Origin: Pseudomonas sp. B20(2017)
GTDB taxonomy: Bacteria > Pseudomonadota > Gammaproteobacteria > Pseudomonadales > Pseudomonadaceae
Reading direction: 5' to 3'
NCBI RefSeq assembly: GCF_002113125.1
Contig: NZ_NEJP01000022.1
Span: 1-64,000 of the forward strand
DNA length: 64,000 nt
Positions 26,376 through 38,332 of this stretch are shown one piece after another (position 1 is the first letter of the stretch; each line of letters begins with the position of its first letter). The notes beneath the pieces were generated by a model that did not search any database, was not told the DNA's origin, and was given only the letters and a program-made list of their open reading frames with translations. A program made the position numbers and the translations under genes.

Positions 26376-28225
26376 ACCTACTCTTTCTGACTTTCGTATT
26401 CCCTCTGATCGGGTTCCTGTTGCTGTCGTTCTCGCGCGGCCGCTTCTCGGAAAATCTGTCGGCGCTGATCGGTGTCGGTTCCATCGGCCTGTCTGCCATC
26501 GTCGCGGCCTACGTGATCTGGCAATTCAACGTCGCTCCACCGGAAGGTGGCGTGTACGTCCACGTACTGTGGAAATGGATCTCGGTGGAAGGCTTCCAGC
26601 CGAACTTCGCCCTGTACCTGGATGGTCTGTCCGTGACCATGCTCGGTGTGGTGGTCGGCGTGGGTTTCCTGATCCACCTGTTCGCCTCCTGGTACATGCG
26701 CGGTGAAGCCGGTTACTCGCGCTTCTTCGCCTACACCAACCTGTTCATCGCCAGCATGTTGTTCCTGGTCCTTGGCGACAACCTGCTGTTCATCTACTTC
26801 GGTTGGGAAGGCGTGGGCCTGTGCTCGTACCTGTTGATCGGTTTCTACTACAGCAACCGCAACAACGGTAACGCCGCACTGAAAGCCTTCATCGTCACCC
26901 GTATCGGCGACGTGTTCATGGCGATCGGCCTGTTCATTCTGTTCCAGCAACTGGGCACGCTGAACGTCCAGGAACTGCTGGTGAAGGCGCCTGAGCACTT
27001 CAAGGTCGGCGATTTCTGGATCGTGCTGGCGACCCTGATGCTGCTGGGTGGTGCGGTCGGTAAATCGGCTCAACTGCCGCTGCAAACCTGGCTTGCGGAC
27101 GCGATGGCCGGTCCTACCCCGGTTTCGGCACTGATCCACGCTGCAACCATGGTGACTGCGGGTGTCTACCTGATCGCCCGTACCCATGGTCTGTTCGCCC
27201 TGGCGCCGGACATCCTGCACCTGGTCGGCATCGTCGGCGGTGTGACCCTGGTACTGGCCGGTTTCGCCGCGCTGGTGCAAACCGACATCAAACGTATCCT
27301 CGCCTACTCGACCATGAGCCAGATCGGCTACATGTTCCTGGCGCTGGGCGTTGGCGCCTGGGAAGGCGCGATCTTCCACCTGATGACCCACGCCTTCTTC
27401 AAGGCCCTGCTGTTCCTTGCCTCCGGTGCGGTGATCGTTGCCTGCCACCACGAGCAGAACATCTTCAAGATGGGCGGCCTGTGGAAGAAACTGCCGCTGG
27501 CCTACGCCAGCTTCATCGTCGGTGGTGCCGCTCTGGCCGCCCTGCCGCTGGTGACCGCAGGTTTCTACTCCAAGGACGAAATCCTCTGGGAAGCGTTCGC
27601 CAGCGGCAACCACGGTCTACTTTACGCAGGTCTGGTCGGCGCATTCATGACGTCGCTGTACACCTTCCGCCTGATCTTCATCGCGTTCCACGGTGAAGCC
27701 AAGACCGAAGCTCACGCCGGTCACGGCATCGCTCACTGGCTGCCGCTGTCGGTGCTGATCGTGCTGTCGACCTTCGTCGGCGCCATGATCGTTCCACCGC
27801 TGCACGGCGTACTGCCTGAGAGCGTTGGCCATGCCGGTGGCGAAGCCAAGCACAGCCTGGAAATCGCCTCGGGCGCCATCGCCCTGGCCGGTATCCTGCT
27901 GGCGGCCCTGCTGTTCCTCGGCAAGCGTCGCTTTGTGACCGCGATCGCCAACAGCGGCATCGGCCGTCTCCTTTCGGCCTGGTGGTTCGCTGCCTGGGGC
28001 TTCGACTGGATCTACGACAAACTGTTCGTGAAGCCGTACCTTGCGATCAGCCACATGCTGCGCAAAGACCCGCTCGACCAGACCATCGGTCTGATCCCGC
28101 GCATGGCCAAGGGTGGTCACACCGCCCTGAGCCGTACCGAAACCGGTCAACTGCGTTGGTACGCTGCTTCGATGGCTGCTGGTGCCGTGTTGGTCATCGG
28201 CGCTGTCGTGCTGGTAGCGGTCTGA
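26372..28225 (+). CDS. nuoL: NADH-quinone oxidoreductase subunit L
   Basis: A 617-residue antiporter-like proton-pumping subunit at the far end of the membrane arm, with the long lateral helix at its C-terminus. Conserved points: [19 protein letters not shown] with the pump Glu, [37 protein letters not shown] with its Lys, and [22 protein letters not shown]. The start codon overlaps the nuoK stop. A 39-bp gap precedes nuoM. Confidence 0.97.
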
Positions 28226-28264
28226 TATGAACCTTGCGAATTTGCGAAAGGAAACGAGCCCGTC

Positions 28265-29797
28265 ATGATTCTGCCTTGGCTAATCCTGATCCCCTTCATC
28301 GGCGGCCTGCTGTGCTGGATGGGTGAGCGCTTCGGCGCTACCCTCCCCCGCTGGATTGCGCTGATCACCATGTCCCTGCTGCTTGCCCTCGGCCTCTGGC
28401 TGTGGGCCCACGGCGATTACTCCTTTGCGCCGAAACCTGGCGCCGACCCGACCTGGGCGCTTGAGTTCAAGCACGTCTGGATCCAGCGTTTCGGCATCAA
28501 CGTGCACCTGGCCCTCGACGGCCTGTCGCTGCTGATGATCCTGCTGACCGGTCTGCTGGGTATCCTGTCGGTACTCTGCTCGTGGAAAGAGATCCAACGT
28601 CACGTTGGCTTCTTCCACCTGAACCTGATGTGGATCCTGGGCGGCGTTGTCGGCGTATTCCTCGCCCTCGACCTGTTCATGTTCTTCTTCTTCTGGGAAA
28701 TGATGCTGGTGCCGATGTACTTCCTCATCGCGCTCTGGGGTCACAGTTCTTCGGACGGCAAGAAAACCCGGATCTACGCTGCGACCAAGTTTTTCATCTT
28801 CACTCAGGCTTCCGGCCTGATCATGCTGGTGGCGATCCTGGGTCTGGTACTGGTCAACTACAACAGCACCGGCGTGATCACCTTCAACTACGCCGACCTG
28901 TTGAAGACCAAGATGTCGATGACCACCGAGTACATTCTGATGCTCGGCTTCTTCATCGCCTTCGCGGTCAAGCTGCCAGTGGTTCCGTTCCACTCCTGGC
29001 TGCCTGACGCTCACGCCCAGGCGCCGACCGCCGGTTCCGTCGACCTCGCCGGTATCTTGCTGAAAACCGCGGCCTACGGTCTGCTGCGTTTCGCCCTGCC
29101 GCTGTTCCCGAACGCCTCGGCCGAGTTCGCGCCGATCGCCATGACCCTCGGTCTGATCGGGATCTTCTACGGTGCGTTCCTCGCTTTCGCACAAACCGAC
29201 ATCAAGCGTCTGATCGCCTTCTCGTCCGTTTCCCACATGGGCTTCGTACTGATCGGCATCTACTCCGGCAGCCAACTGGCGCTGCAAGGTGCCGTGATCC
29301 AAATGCTGGCGCACGGTCTGTCGGCAGCAGCACTGTTTATCCTCAGCGGTCAGCTGTACGAGCGTCTGCACACTCGTGACATGCGTGAGATGGGCGGTCT
29401 GTGGTCGCGCATCGCTTACCTGCCGGCGATCAGCCTGTTCTTCGCAGCCGCCTCTCTGGGTCTGCCGGGCACCGGTAACTTCGTCGGCGAGTTCCTGATC
29501 CTGATCGGTACGTTCGCCAGTGCTCCATGGATCACCGCGATTGCCACCTCCGGTCTGGTGTTCGGTTCGGTCTACTCGCTGATCATGATCCACCGCGCTT
29601 ACTTCGGTCCGTCCAAATCGGATTCGATCCTGCACGGCATGGACGGTCGCGAACTGATCATGGTGCTGGGCCTTGCGGTACTGCTGATTTACCTCGGCGT
29701 CTACCCGCAACCGTTCCTCGACACTTCTGCCGCCACGATGCATGGCGTGCAGCAGTGGCTCGGCATCGCCTTCACTCAACTCGCTTCGGCCCGGTAA
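28265..29797 (+). CDS. nuoM: NADH-quinone oxidoreductase subunit M
   Basis: A 510-residue antiporter-like pump subunit with 14 helices. FFFFWEMMLVPMYFLIALWG contains the essential Glu, and KLPVVPFHSWLPDAHAQAPTAGSVDLAGILLKTAAYG contains the channel Lys residues. AAAGGA precedes the ATG. The next gene, nuoN, starts 7 bp after the stop. Confidence 0.97.
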   Translation: MILPWLILIPFIGGLLCWMGERFGATLPRWIALITMSLLLALGLWLWAHGDYSFAPKPGADPTWALEFKHVWIQRFGINVHLALDGLSLLMILLTGLLGILSVLCSWKEIQRHVGFFHLNLMWILGGVVGVFLALDLFMFFFFWEMMLVPMYFLIALWGHSSSDGKKTRIYAATKFFIFTQASGLIMLVAILGLVLVNYNSTGVITFNYADLLKTKMSMTTEYILMLGFFIAFAVKLPVVPFHSWLPDAHAQAPTAGSVDLAGILLKTAAYGLLRFALPLFPNASAEFAPIAMTLGLIGIFYGAFLAFAQTDIKRLIAFSSVSHMGFVLIGIYSGSQLALQGAVIQMLAHGLSAAALFILSGQLYERLHTRDMREMGGLWSRIAYLPAISLFFAAASLGLPGTGNFVGEFLILIGTFASAPWITAIATSGLVFGSVYSLIMIHRAYFGPSKSDSILHGMDGRELIMVLGLAVLLIYLGVYPQPFLDTSAATMHGVQQWLGIAFTQLASAR

Positions 29798-29804
29798 GAG
29801 CGCT

Positions 29805-31268
29805 ATGGAATTCACGATTCAACACTTTATTGCGCTAGCGCCACTGTTGATCACCAGCCTCACCATTATCGTGGTGATGCTGGCAATCGCCTGGCGCCGC
29901 AACCACTCGCAGACCTTCCTGATTTCGGTGGCGGGTCTGAACCTGGCCTTGCTGTCGATCCTGCCGGCCCTGAAAGTCGCGCCTCTGGCCGTGACCCCAT
30001 TGCTGCAGATCGACACCTTTGCCTGCCTGTACATGGCGCTGATCCTGGTCGCCACCCTCGCCTGCGTCACCCTCGCCCACGCCTACCTCGGCGATGGCGG
30101 TTCGGGTTACCCGGGCAACCGTGAAGAACTGTACCTGCTGATCCTGATGGCCGCCGCCGGTGGCCTGGTTCTGGTCAGCGCGCAGCACCTGGCCGGGTTG
30201 TTCATCGGTCTGGAACTGCTGTCGGTGCCGGTCTACGGTCTGGTGGCCTACGCCTTCTTCAACAAGCGTTCGCTGGAAGCCGGCATCAAGTACATGGTGC
30301 TGTCGGCCGCCGGTTCCGCGTTCCTGCTGTTCGGTATGGCGCTGCTGTACGCCGACTCGGGTTCGCTGAGCTTCGTCGGTATCGGTCAGGCACTGGCTGC
30401 AACCGGCCTGCCAAGCTCGCTGGCGCAACTGGGCCTGGGCATGATGCTGATCGGTCTGGCGTTCAAGCTGTCGCTGGTACCGTTCCACCTGTGGACGCCG
30501 GACGTGTACGAAGGCGCTCCGGCACCAGTGGCCGCGTTCCTCGCCACCGCGTCGAAAGTGGCTGTGTTCGCGGTCATGGTTCGTCTGTTCCAGATCTCCC
30601 CTGCCGCAAGCAGTGGCGTACTGAGCAACGTGCTGACCATCATCGCCATCGCCTCGATCCTGTTCGGTAACCTGCTGGCCCTGACCCAGAGCAACCTCAA
30701 GCGTCTGCTCGGTTACTCGTCCATCGCGCACTTCGGCTACCTGCTGATCGCGCTGGTGGCGAGCAAGGGTCTGGCGGTCGAAGCCATCGGCGTGTACCTG
30801 GTCACCTACGTGATCACCAGCCTCGGCGCCTTCGGCGTGATCACCCTGATGTCCTCGCCATACAACGGCCGCGACGCAGATGCGCTGTACGAGTACCGCG
30901 GCCTGTTCTGGCGCCGTCCGTACCTGACCGCCGTACTGACCGTGATGATGCTGTCCCTGGCCGGTATCCCGCTGACCGCCGGCTTCATCGGCAAGTTCTA
31001 CATCATCGCTACCGGTGTCGAGTCGCACCAATGGTGGCTGGTAGGTTCCCTGGTACTGGGCAGCGCCATCGGCGTGTTCTACTACCTGCGCGTGATGGTC
31101 ACCCTGTACCTGATCGAACCAAACCTGCGCCGCCACGACGCCCAACTGCACTGGGAACAGAAAGCAGGCGGCGTGATGCTGCTGGCGATCGCTGTGGTTG
31201 CGTTCTTCCTCGGCGTCTACCCACAACCGCTGCTGACCCTGGTTCAGCAATCGGGTCTGGCGGGCTGA
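29805..31268 (+). CDS. nuoN: NADH-quinone oxidoreductase subunit N
   Basis: A 487-residue antiporter-like pump subunit and last gene of the operon. FIGLELLSVPVYGLVAYAF carries the pump Glu, and FKLSLVPFHLWTPDVYEGAPAPVAAFLATASK the channel Lys residues. The ATG at 29805 (MEFTIQHFIALAPLL) is after the nuoM stop; an earlier in-frame start would overlap nuoM by 56 bp. A very strong terminator follows 22 bp downstream. Confidence 0.97.
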   Translation: MEFTIQHFIALAPLLITSLTIIVVMLAIAWRRNHSQTFLISVAGLNLALLSILPALKVAPLAVTPLLQIDTFACLYMALILVATLACVTLAHAYLGDGGSGYPGNREELYLLILMAAAGGLVLVSAQHLAGLFIGLELLSVPVYGLVAYAFFNKRSLEAGIKYMVLSAAGSAFLLFGMALLYADSGSLSFVGIGQALAATGLPSSLAQLGLGMMLIGLAFKLSLVPFHLWTPDVYEGAPAPVAAFLATASKVAVFAVMVRLFQISPAASSGVLSNVLTIIAIASILFGNLLALTQSNLKRLLGYSSIAHFGYLLIALVASKGLAVEAIGVYLVTYVITSLGAFGVITLMSSPYNGRDADALYEYRGLFWRRPYLTAVLTVMMLSLAGIPLTAGFIGKFYIIATGVESHQWWLVGSLVLGSAIGVFYYLRVMVTLYLIEPNLRRHDAQLHWEQKAGGVMLLAIAVVAFFLGVYPQPLLTLVQQSGLAG

Positions 31269-31290
31269 TCGCTCAGCGATAGTTGGCTAC

Positions 31291-31328
31291 AAACAGAAAC
31301 GGCACCTTCGGGTGCCGTTTCTGTTTTT
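31291..31328 (+). terminator. Strong terminator of the nuo operon
   Basis: A perfect 16-bp stem (aaacagaaacggcacc / ggtgccgtttctgttt) capped by the stable TTCG tetraloop. T residues continue after the stem (tt then gtggg). It is the longest simple hairpin in the window. Confidence 0.95.
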
Positions 31329-31462
31329 GTGGGATTTTCATTTTCAACGCCCTCCCCTTTTTAAGGAATTTGCCTTCAAAACGATGAGCAACGGCTGACA
31401 TCACACAGTTGGCCTATGCCGTTAAATTCGAAAGTCACCCATCAAGTGGAGATCCAGGAAAC

Positions 31463-31648
31463 ATGAAGCGAGATATTTTTTCAGAGTTGATGGACGGCCT
31501 CGAGGCACTAGCCGAAAAACGCAAAGGCAAAGTCACCTTGAAAAAAACGCGTGCCCAACGGATCGGCGCCATGAAGGACAAACTCATACCTCCCAATGAC
31601 TTCGACACCTCTCTACCAGAGGACGTGCTGGATACCTTCGAAAGATAG
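31463..31648 (+). CDS. Small antitoxin-like protein, possibly chimeric or decayed
   Basis: A 61-residue ORF with AGGA 5 bp before the ATG. Residues 1-30 (MKRDIFSELMDGLEALAEKR and on) resemble the start of HigA/NadS-type HTH antitoxins, but no HTH follows. Residues 33-61 (GAMKDKLIPPNDFDTSLPED and on) instead resemble the toxin-binding tail of Phd/YefM-like antitoxins. No toxin gene is adjacent. Both comparisons are from family memory, so it may be an orphan remnant or a real small gene. Surrounding DNA is AT-richer than the core genes. Confidence 0.5.
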   Translation: MKRDIFSELMDGLEALAEKRKGKVTLKKTRAQRIGAMKDKLIPPNDFDTSLPEDVLDTFER

Positions 31649-31712
31649 AAACGCACATTTGCATACATGGAACGATCAGACCAACCCTGTGTGAGTTTTG
31701 CCCGCACTAACC

Positions 31713-31727
31713 TCACAAAATTGTAAT
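31713..31727. promoter_or_regulatory. Metal two-component (cop/czc-type) box
   Basis: TCACAAAATTGTAAT forms the inverted pair TcACA-N4-TGTAA. Similar boxes sit before copper and czc two-component operons in Pseudomonas. Here it lies about 95 bp upstream of a kinase fragment, with no intact regulator gene between them. Confidence 0.4.
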
Positions 31728-31821
31728 TCCCCAATCACCTCCGCGTTATCCGCCCCCTGCAACGATGTCACCCGACGACCATGCCGGCGGGCCTCTCCCG
31801 CCAGCGTAACAACGGCATCCA

Positions 31822-32100
31822 CTGTTTCGCCTGTTCATCGAACAGGCGCCGAACGAGGTGTCATTGCGGGTTAGCAATCTCGGCGTGGGTATCGAGGCGC
31901 AGCACCTGCCGTATCTGTTCGACCGTTTTTACCGGGTCGACAGCAGCCGCACGCGGTCACAGGGCAGCACCGGTCCGGGGCTGGCCATCGTGCACTCGAT
32001 CATGACCCTGCATCAGGGCTCTGCGAAGGTTCAAAGCCGTCCGGGCGCAATAAAAGTGTTCAGTCTGGTGTTTCCCGTGATGACGCCAAAAAAACCTTAA
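31822..32100 (+). pseudogene. C-terminal remnant of a metal-type sensor histidine kinase
   Basis: The reading frame ending at 32100 encodes the last part of a HATPase domain: an N/G1-like VSNLGVGI, the F-box HLPYLFDRFYRVDSSR, and a degraded G2 (STGPGLAIVHSI). The tail (MTLHQGSAKVQSRPG) follows. This pattern matches CopS/CzcS/IrlS kinases. The sensor, HAMP, HisKA and N-box parts are missing, and the glycine motifs have lost key residues (LGVG for xGxG, GPGLA for GLGLA). No start codon with a good ribosome site is present, so it is a 5'-truncated pseudogene. Confidence 0.7.
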
Positions 32101-32483
32101 GGCCTCCGCTACTTTGTGCGTTGTTTTCTCAAGCTCCATCGGAAAAATCATCGCACAAGCGCGCCTTAAATCTGCCCCGACCTTTCAGTGAGAATTTGCA
32201 TCGACCTTGCGCTGAAACATCGGACAGAACCAGGAAAAAAAACGCTGCCGAAAGTAACGCCCTATCATTTCATCGCCCGTTGCCATGTGCCTCTTCCCCT
32301 TTTAAATCAAGCCAATCCACTGACCCTGACGCGTCAATTCACCTTTTATCAGTACGTGTTTCGACACACGAAAATTCCGCGCGCGGAAACATCCGCACAT
32401 TTTTGACCCCGTTATTGCCGCAGGCCTAGATTCGGTTCGTGCTTGAACTCGCTCACCCACAGAACCGTCAGGGGGAACACCTA
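32101..32483. other. Intergenic stretch between kinase remnant and hydrolase
   Basis: About 380 bp without a recognisable gene; small open frames here lack ribosome sites and family features. The right end contains the hydrolase promoter candidate and the strong Shine-Dalgarno of the 23-codon ORF. Confidence 0.5.
32403..32432 (+). promoter_or_regulatory. Candidate sigma-70 promoter for the hydrolase unit
   Basis: TTGACC (32403-32408) and TAGATT (32427-32432) with an 18-bp spacer. The predicted start near 32439 leaves a leader of about 45 nt to the 23-codon ORF. Confidence 0.5.
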
Positions 32484-32555
32484 ATGAGCTACGTCAGCGA
32501 CATCAAGACTGCGCGTCCTGCACCTCAAAGTCTCCAGACTGCGCAACCGGCATGA
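32484..32555 (+). CDS. 23-codon upstream ORF coupled to the hydrolase gene
   Basis: An ATG preceded by a strong AGGGGGA Shine-Dalgarno (about 32470-32476) opens a 23-codon frame (MSYVSDIK ... QTAQPA). Its TGA overlaps the ATG of the downstream hydrolase in an ATGA arrangement. The hydrolase ATG itself has no good ribosome site, so it probably relies on translation of this small ORF. The peptide has no recognised family and no obvious run of regulatory codons. It may be a leader peptide or the residue of an older N-terminus. Confidence 0.55.
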   Translation: MSYVSDIKTARPAPQSLQTAQPA

Positions 32556-33430
32556 CCTTTTCCCTGCACAGCCGAGGTTATTACCCGACCGGCGACGGCC
32601 ATCAACTCTACTGGGAACGGCATGGTGTTCCGGGACACGAACCGGTGTTTTTCCTCCATGGCGGGCCCGGCGGACGTATCAGCCGCCACCATTTGCAGTT
32701 CTTCGAACCGGGTCGGTTCGACATCATCCTGTTCGACCAACGGGGCTGCGGGCGCTCGACGCCTTACGGCGAACTGCGGGACAACACTACCGGGCTGTGT
32801 GTCGAAGACATCCATGCCCTGCGCCAGCATTTCGGATTCGAAAAAATCAGCGTGCTGGGCGTGTCATGGGGCAGCTGGCTGGCGATCCAGTACCAGCAGC
32901 GATATCCGCAGCACTTGCTGAAAACCACACTGGTTTCGCTATTCGTGCCGTTTGCCGCCAATGTCCAGGCTTACGATCAGGCGCTCAATGACGGGCTGAC
33001 GCAATCGCCAAAATCATCGCCCGGCCATCGCGCGAAGGACATCTACCGGATCCTCGGCGAAGGCTGTCCATCGCAACAACACCGCGCCGCCATCGAATGG
33101 TTGAACGCTGTTCTACGTCGCACAGGGCAGACGATTTGCCCCGACACTCTGGAGCGTTTCGTCGATCAGGAAGCGGTACTCGCGATCCGCCTCGAACTGC
33201 ATTATCACCTGCAGAACTACTGCTTCTCGCCAAAGGATGAAGACCTGACTCTCGACGACAACACCCTGCTGATCCAGGGCATCCGCGACACCCATGGCAT
33301 GGCCAGCGTGCGCTGGCTCAGACAACGCATGAACATCCACTGCCGTCTGTTGCACGCCGGGCACAACGCCTTTGAAAACGCCCTCCTCAAAGCGGTGCGC
33401 CGGGCGGTGAAACGTGAAATCGAGGGCTAA
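32552..33430 (+). CDS. Alpha/beta hydrolase, proline iminopeptidase-like (S33)
   Basis: A 292-residue alpha/beta-hydrolase of the S33 prolyl aminopeptidase family, which releases N-terminal proline. FLHGGPGGRISRHHLQFF holds the oxyanion HGGPG motif, followed by DQRGCGRSTPYG. The nucleophile elbow is GVSWGSW (usual GGSWGS, one substitution). The acid is expected in LLIQGIRDTHGM, and the base is the His in LLHAGHNAFEN. It is slightly shorter than typical Pip (310-330 residues). Substrate preference is not certain. Its ATG overlaps the stop of the 23-codon ORF. Confidence 0.8.
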   Translation: MTFSLHSRGYYPTGDGHQLYWERHGVPGHEPVFFLHGGPGGRISRHHLQFFEPGRFDIILFDQRGCGRSTPYGELRDNTTGLCVEDIHALRQHFGFEKISVLGVSWGSWLAIQYQQRYPQHLLKTTLVSLFVPFAANVQAYDQALNDGLTQSPKSSPGHRAKDIYRILGEGCPSQQHRAAIEWLNAVLRRTGQTICPDTLERFVDQEAVLAIRLELHYHLQNYCFSPKDEDLTLDDNTLLIQGIRDTHGMASVRWLRQRMNIHCRLLHAGHNAFENALLKAVRRAVKREIEG

Positions 33431-33456
33431 AAAAAACGGCACCCGAAGGTGCCGTT
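33429..33456 (-). terminator. Terminator of the glpSTPQUV operon
   Basis: A 9-bp stem (aacggcacc / ggtgccgtt) capped by a TTCG tetraloop on the minus strand is followed there by a run of eight T residues. It sits 17 bp after the last operon gene. On the plus strand, where the hydrolase ends, the U-run is poor. Confidence 0.9.
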
Positions 33457-33473
33457 CCGTCCCGCAAAAGCGC

Positions 33474-35216
<1,743 letters not shown>

Positions 35217-35263
35217 AGAGACCTCCTGTTAGGTTTTCGGAGCACGATTGCCGAGCGATTCGA

Positions 35264-35539
35264 CTAGCCCCAACGCATCACAGCCAACAGCCACACCAGG
35301 GACAACGCGGACGCTACCCAGATGCTCCAGTCGGTCACGCCGATTACCAGCAGATGCAGGTAGGCGCTGCCGAGAAGACCGATGAACAAGCGATCGCCAC
35401 GGGTGGTGGCAATCGGCAGAAACCCTCGCCGCAAGATGCTCGGCGAGCGCAATTCCCAGGTGGTCATGCCCACCAGGATCAAACCGATCACGATGAAAAA
35501 CGCCGCCGTCGGGACGGTCCAGCTCATCCATTCCATCAT
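35264..35539 (-). CDS. glpU: Small membrane protein of the ABC importer (DUF2160, GlpU-like)
   Basis: A 91-residue hydrophobic protein with two or three transmembrane segments (WTVPTAAFFIVIGLILVGM, RLFIGLLGSAYLHLLVIGV and a C-terminal one). DUF2160 proteins are consistently encoded between GlpQ and GlpV in this transporter type; their role is unclear. GAGGAA precedes a double ATG (35539 and 35536), and either could be the start. It lies 7 bp after glpQ and 47 bp before glpV. Confidence 0.75.
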   Translation of the reverse strand: MMEWMSWTVPTAAFFIVIGLILVGMTTWELRSPSILRRGFLPIATTRGDRLFIGLLGSAYLHLLVIGVTDWSIWVASALSLVWLLAVMRWG

Positions 35540-35546
35540 CAGTTCC

Positions 35547-36347
<801 letters not shown>

Positions 36348-36356
36348 GGCCGGGCC

Positions 36357-37219
<863 letters not shown>

Positions 37220-37223
<4 letters not shown>

Positions 37224-38332
37224 GGCTGTACCTCGCTGTCGGTGGCATCCAGCAGAAATTCGTCGGCGTAAACCATCAGCCACTGCGCCGGGAAACTGAT
37301 GTACGCCGTGCCCTGCGGCACCGGTTTGTCCTCGGCCAGACGCACTTTCAGCGGCGCGCCATCCAGATCGAGGGTCATGATCTTGTAGGTGCCGAGGTCT
37401 TCGACGTGTACGACCCGCGCCTGCATCGCGTCATCAAACGGCTCGTCCCACACATGAATGAACTCGGGACGGATGCCGACCTTCAGATTTTTCCATTGCC
37501 CGTGTTCGATATGGCGCTGCAAGCCGTCGGACAGCGGCAGATGAGTCGAGTTGAAACCGACCCCGCCCGGTTGCGGCTGCACTTCGATCAGGTTCATCCC
37601 CGGACTGCCGATGAAGTAGCCGACAAAGGTGTGGCTCGGCCGCTCGAACAATTCCCGTGGCGTACCGAACTGGACGATCTGCCCGCCGTACATCACCGCA
37701 ATCTTATCGGCGAAGGTCGACGCCTCCAGCTGATCGTGAGTGACGTAGACCATGGTGATGTTGAACTGCTCGTGGATCTGCTTGAGCTTGCGCCGCAGTT
37801 TCCATTTCAGGTGCGGGTCGATCACCGTCAGCGGCTCGTCGAACAGAATCGCCGAGACGTCATCGCGCACCAGACCACGGCCCATGGAGACTTTCTGTTT
37901 TTCGTCGGCGGTGAGGTTGCGCGCCTTTTTGCTCAGCAGGTTCTGCAGGTCGAGGACTTCGGCGATTTCCTGCACCTTGCTGTGCACTTTCGCCTCGGCC
38001 AGGCCCTGATTTCTCAAAGGAAAGGCCAGGTTGTCGAACACGGTCATGGTGTCGTACACCACCGGGAACTGGAACACCTGCGCGATGTTGCGCTTCTCCG
38101 GGGTCAGGTCGTTGACCGCTTTGCCGTCAAACAGCACATGGCCCTGGGAAGGACTGAGCAGGCCGGAAATGATGTTGAGCAAGGTCGACTTGCCGCAGCC
38201 CGAAGGGCCGAGCAACGCATAGGCGCCGCCCTGCTCCCAGATGTGGTCCATCTCGCGGATCGCGTAATCCTCGGGCCCGCTCGGAGTTTTGCTGTAGCTG
38301 TGGGCGAGGTGCTGCAAACGGATTTCAGCCAT
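37220..38332 (-). CDS. glpT: ABC transporter ATP-binding protein, GlpT-like, with non-canonical signature motif
   Basis: A 370-residue MalK-type ATPase: nucleotide-binding domain (about 1-240) plus C-terminal TOBE/regulatory domain. Walker A is GPSGCGKST (42-50) and Walker B is AILFDEPLTVID with the catalytic Glu. The LSGGQ signature is replaced by LTADEKQ (140-146), so one of the two composite ATP sites in the GlpS/GlpT heterodimer may be impaired. The start overlaps the glpS stop by one base (TGATG). Not the glycerol-3-phosphate permease also called GlpT. Confidence 0.82.

Noticed and set aside
28227..28268. A 13-codon frame between nuoL and nuoM (MNLANLRKETSPS) whose stop overlaps the nuoM ATG
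   Set aside because: No ribosome site precedes it, while nuoM has its own AAAGGA inside the frame. It is probably a chance ORF.
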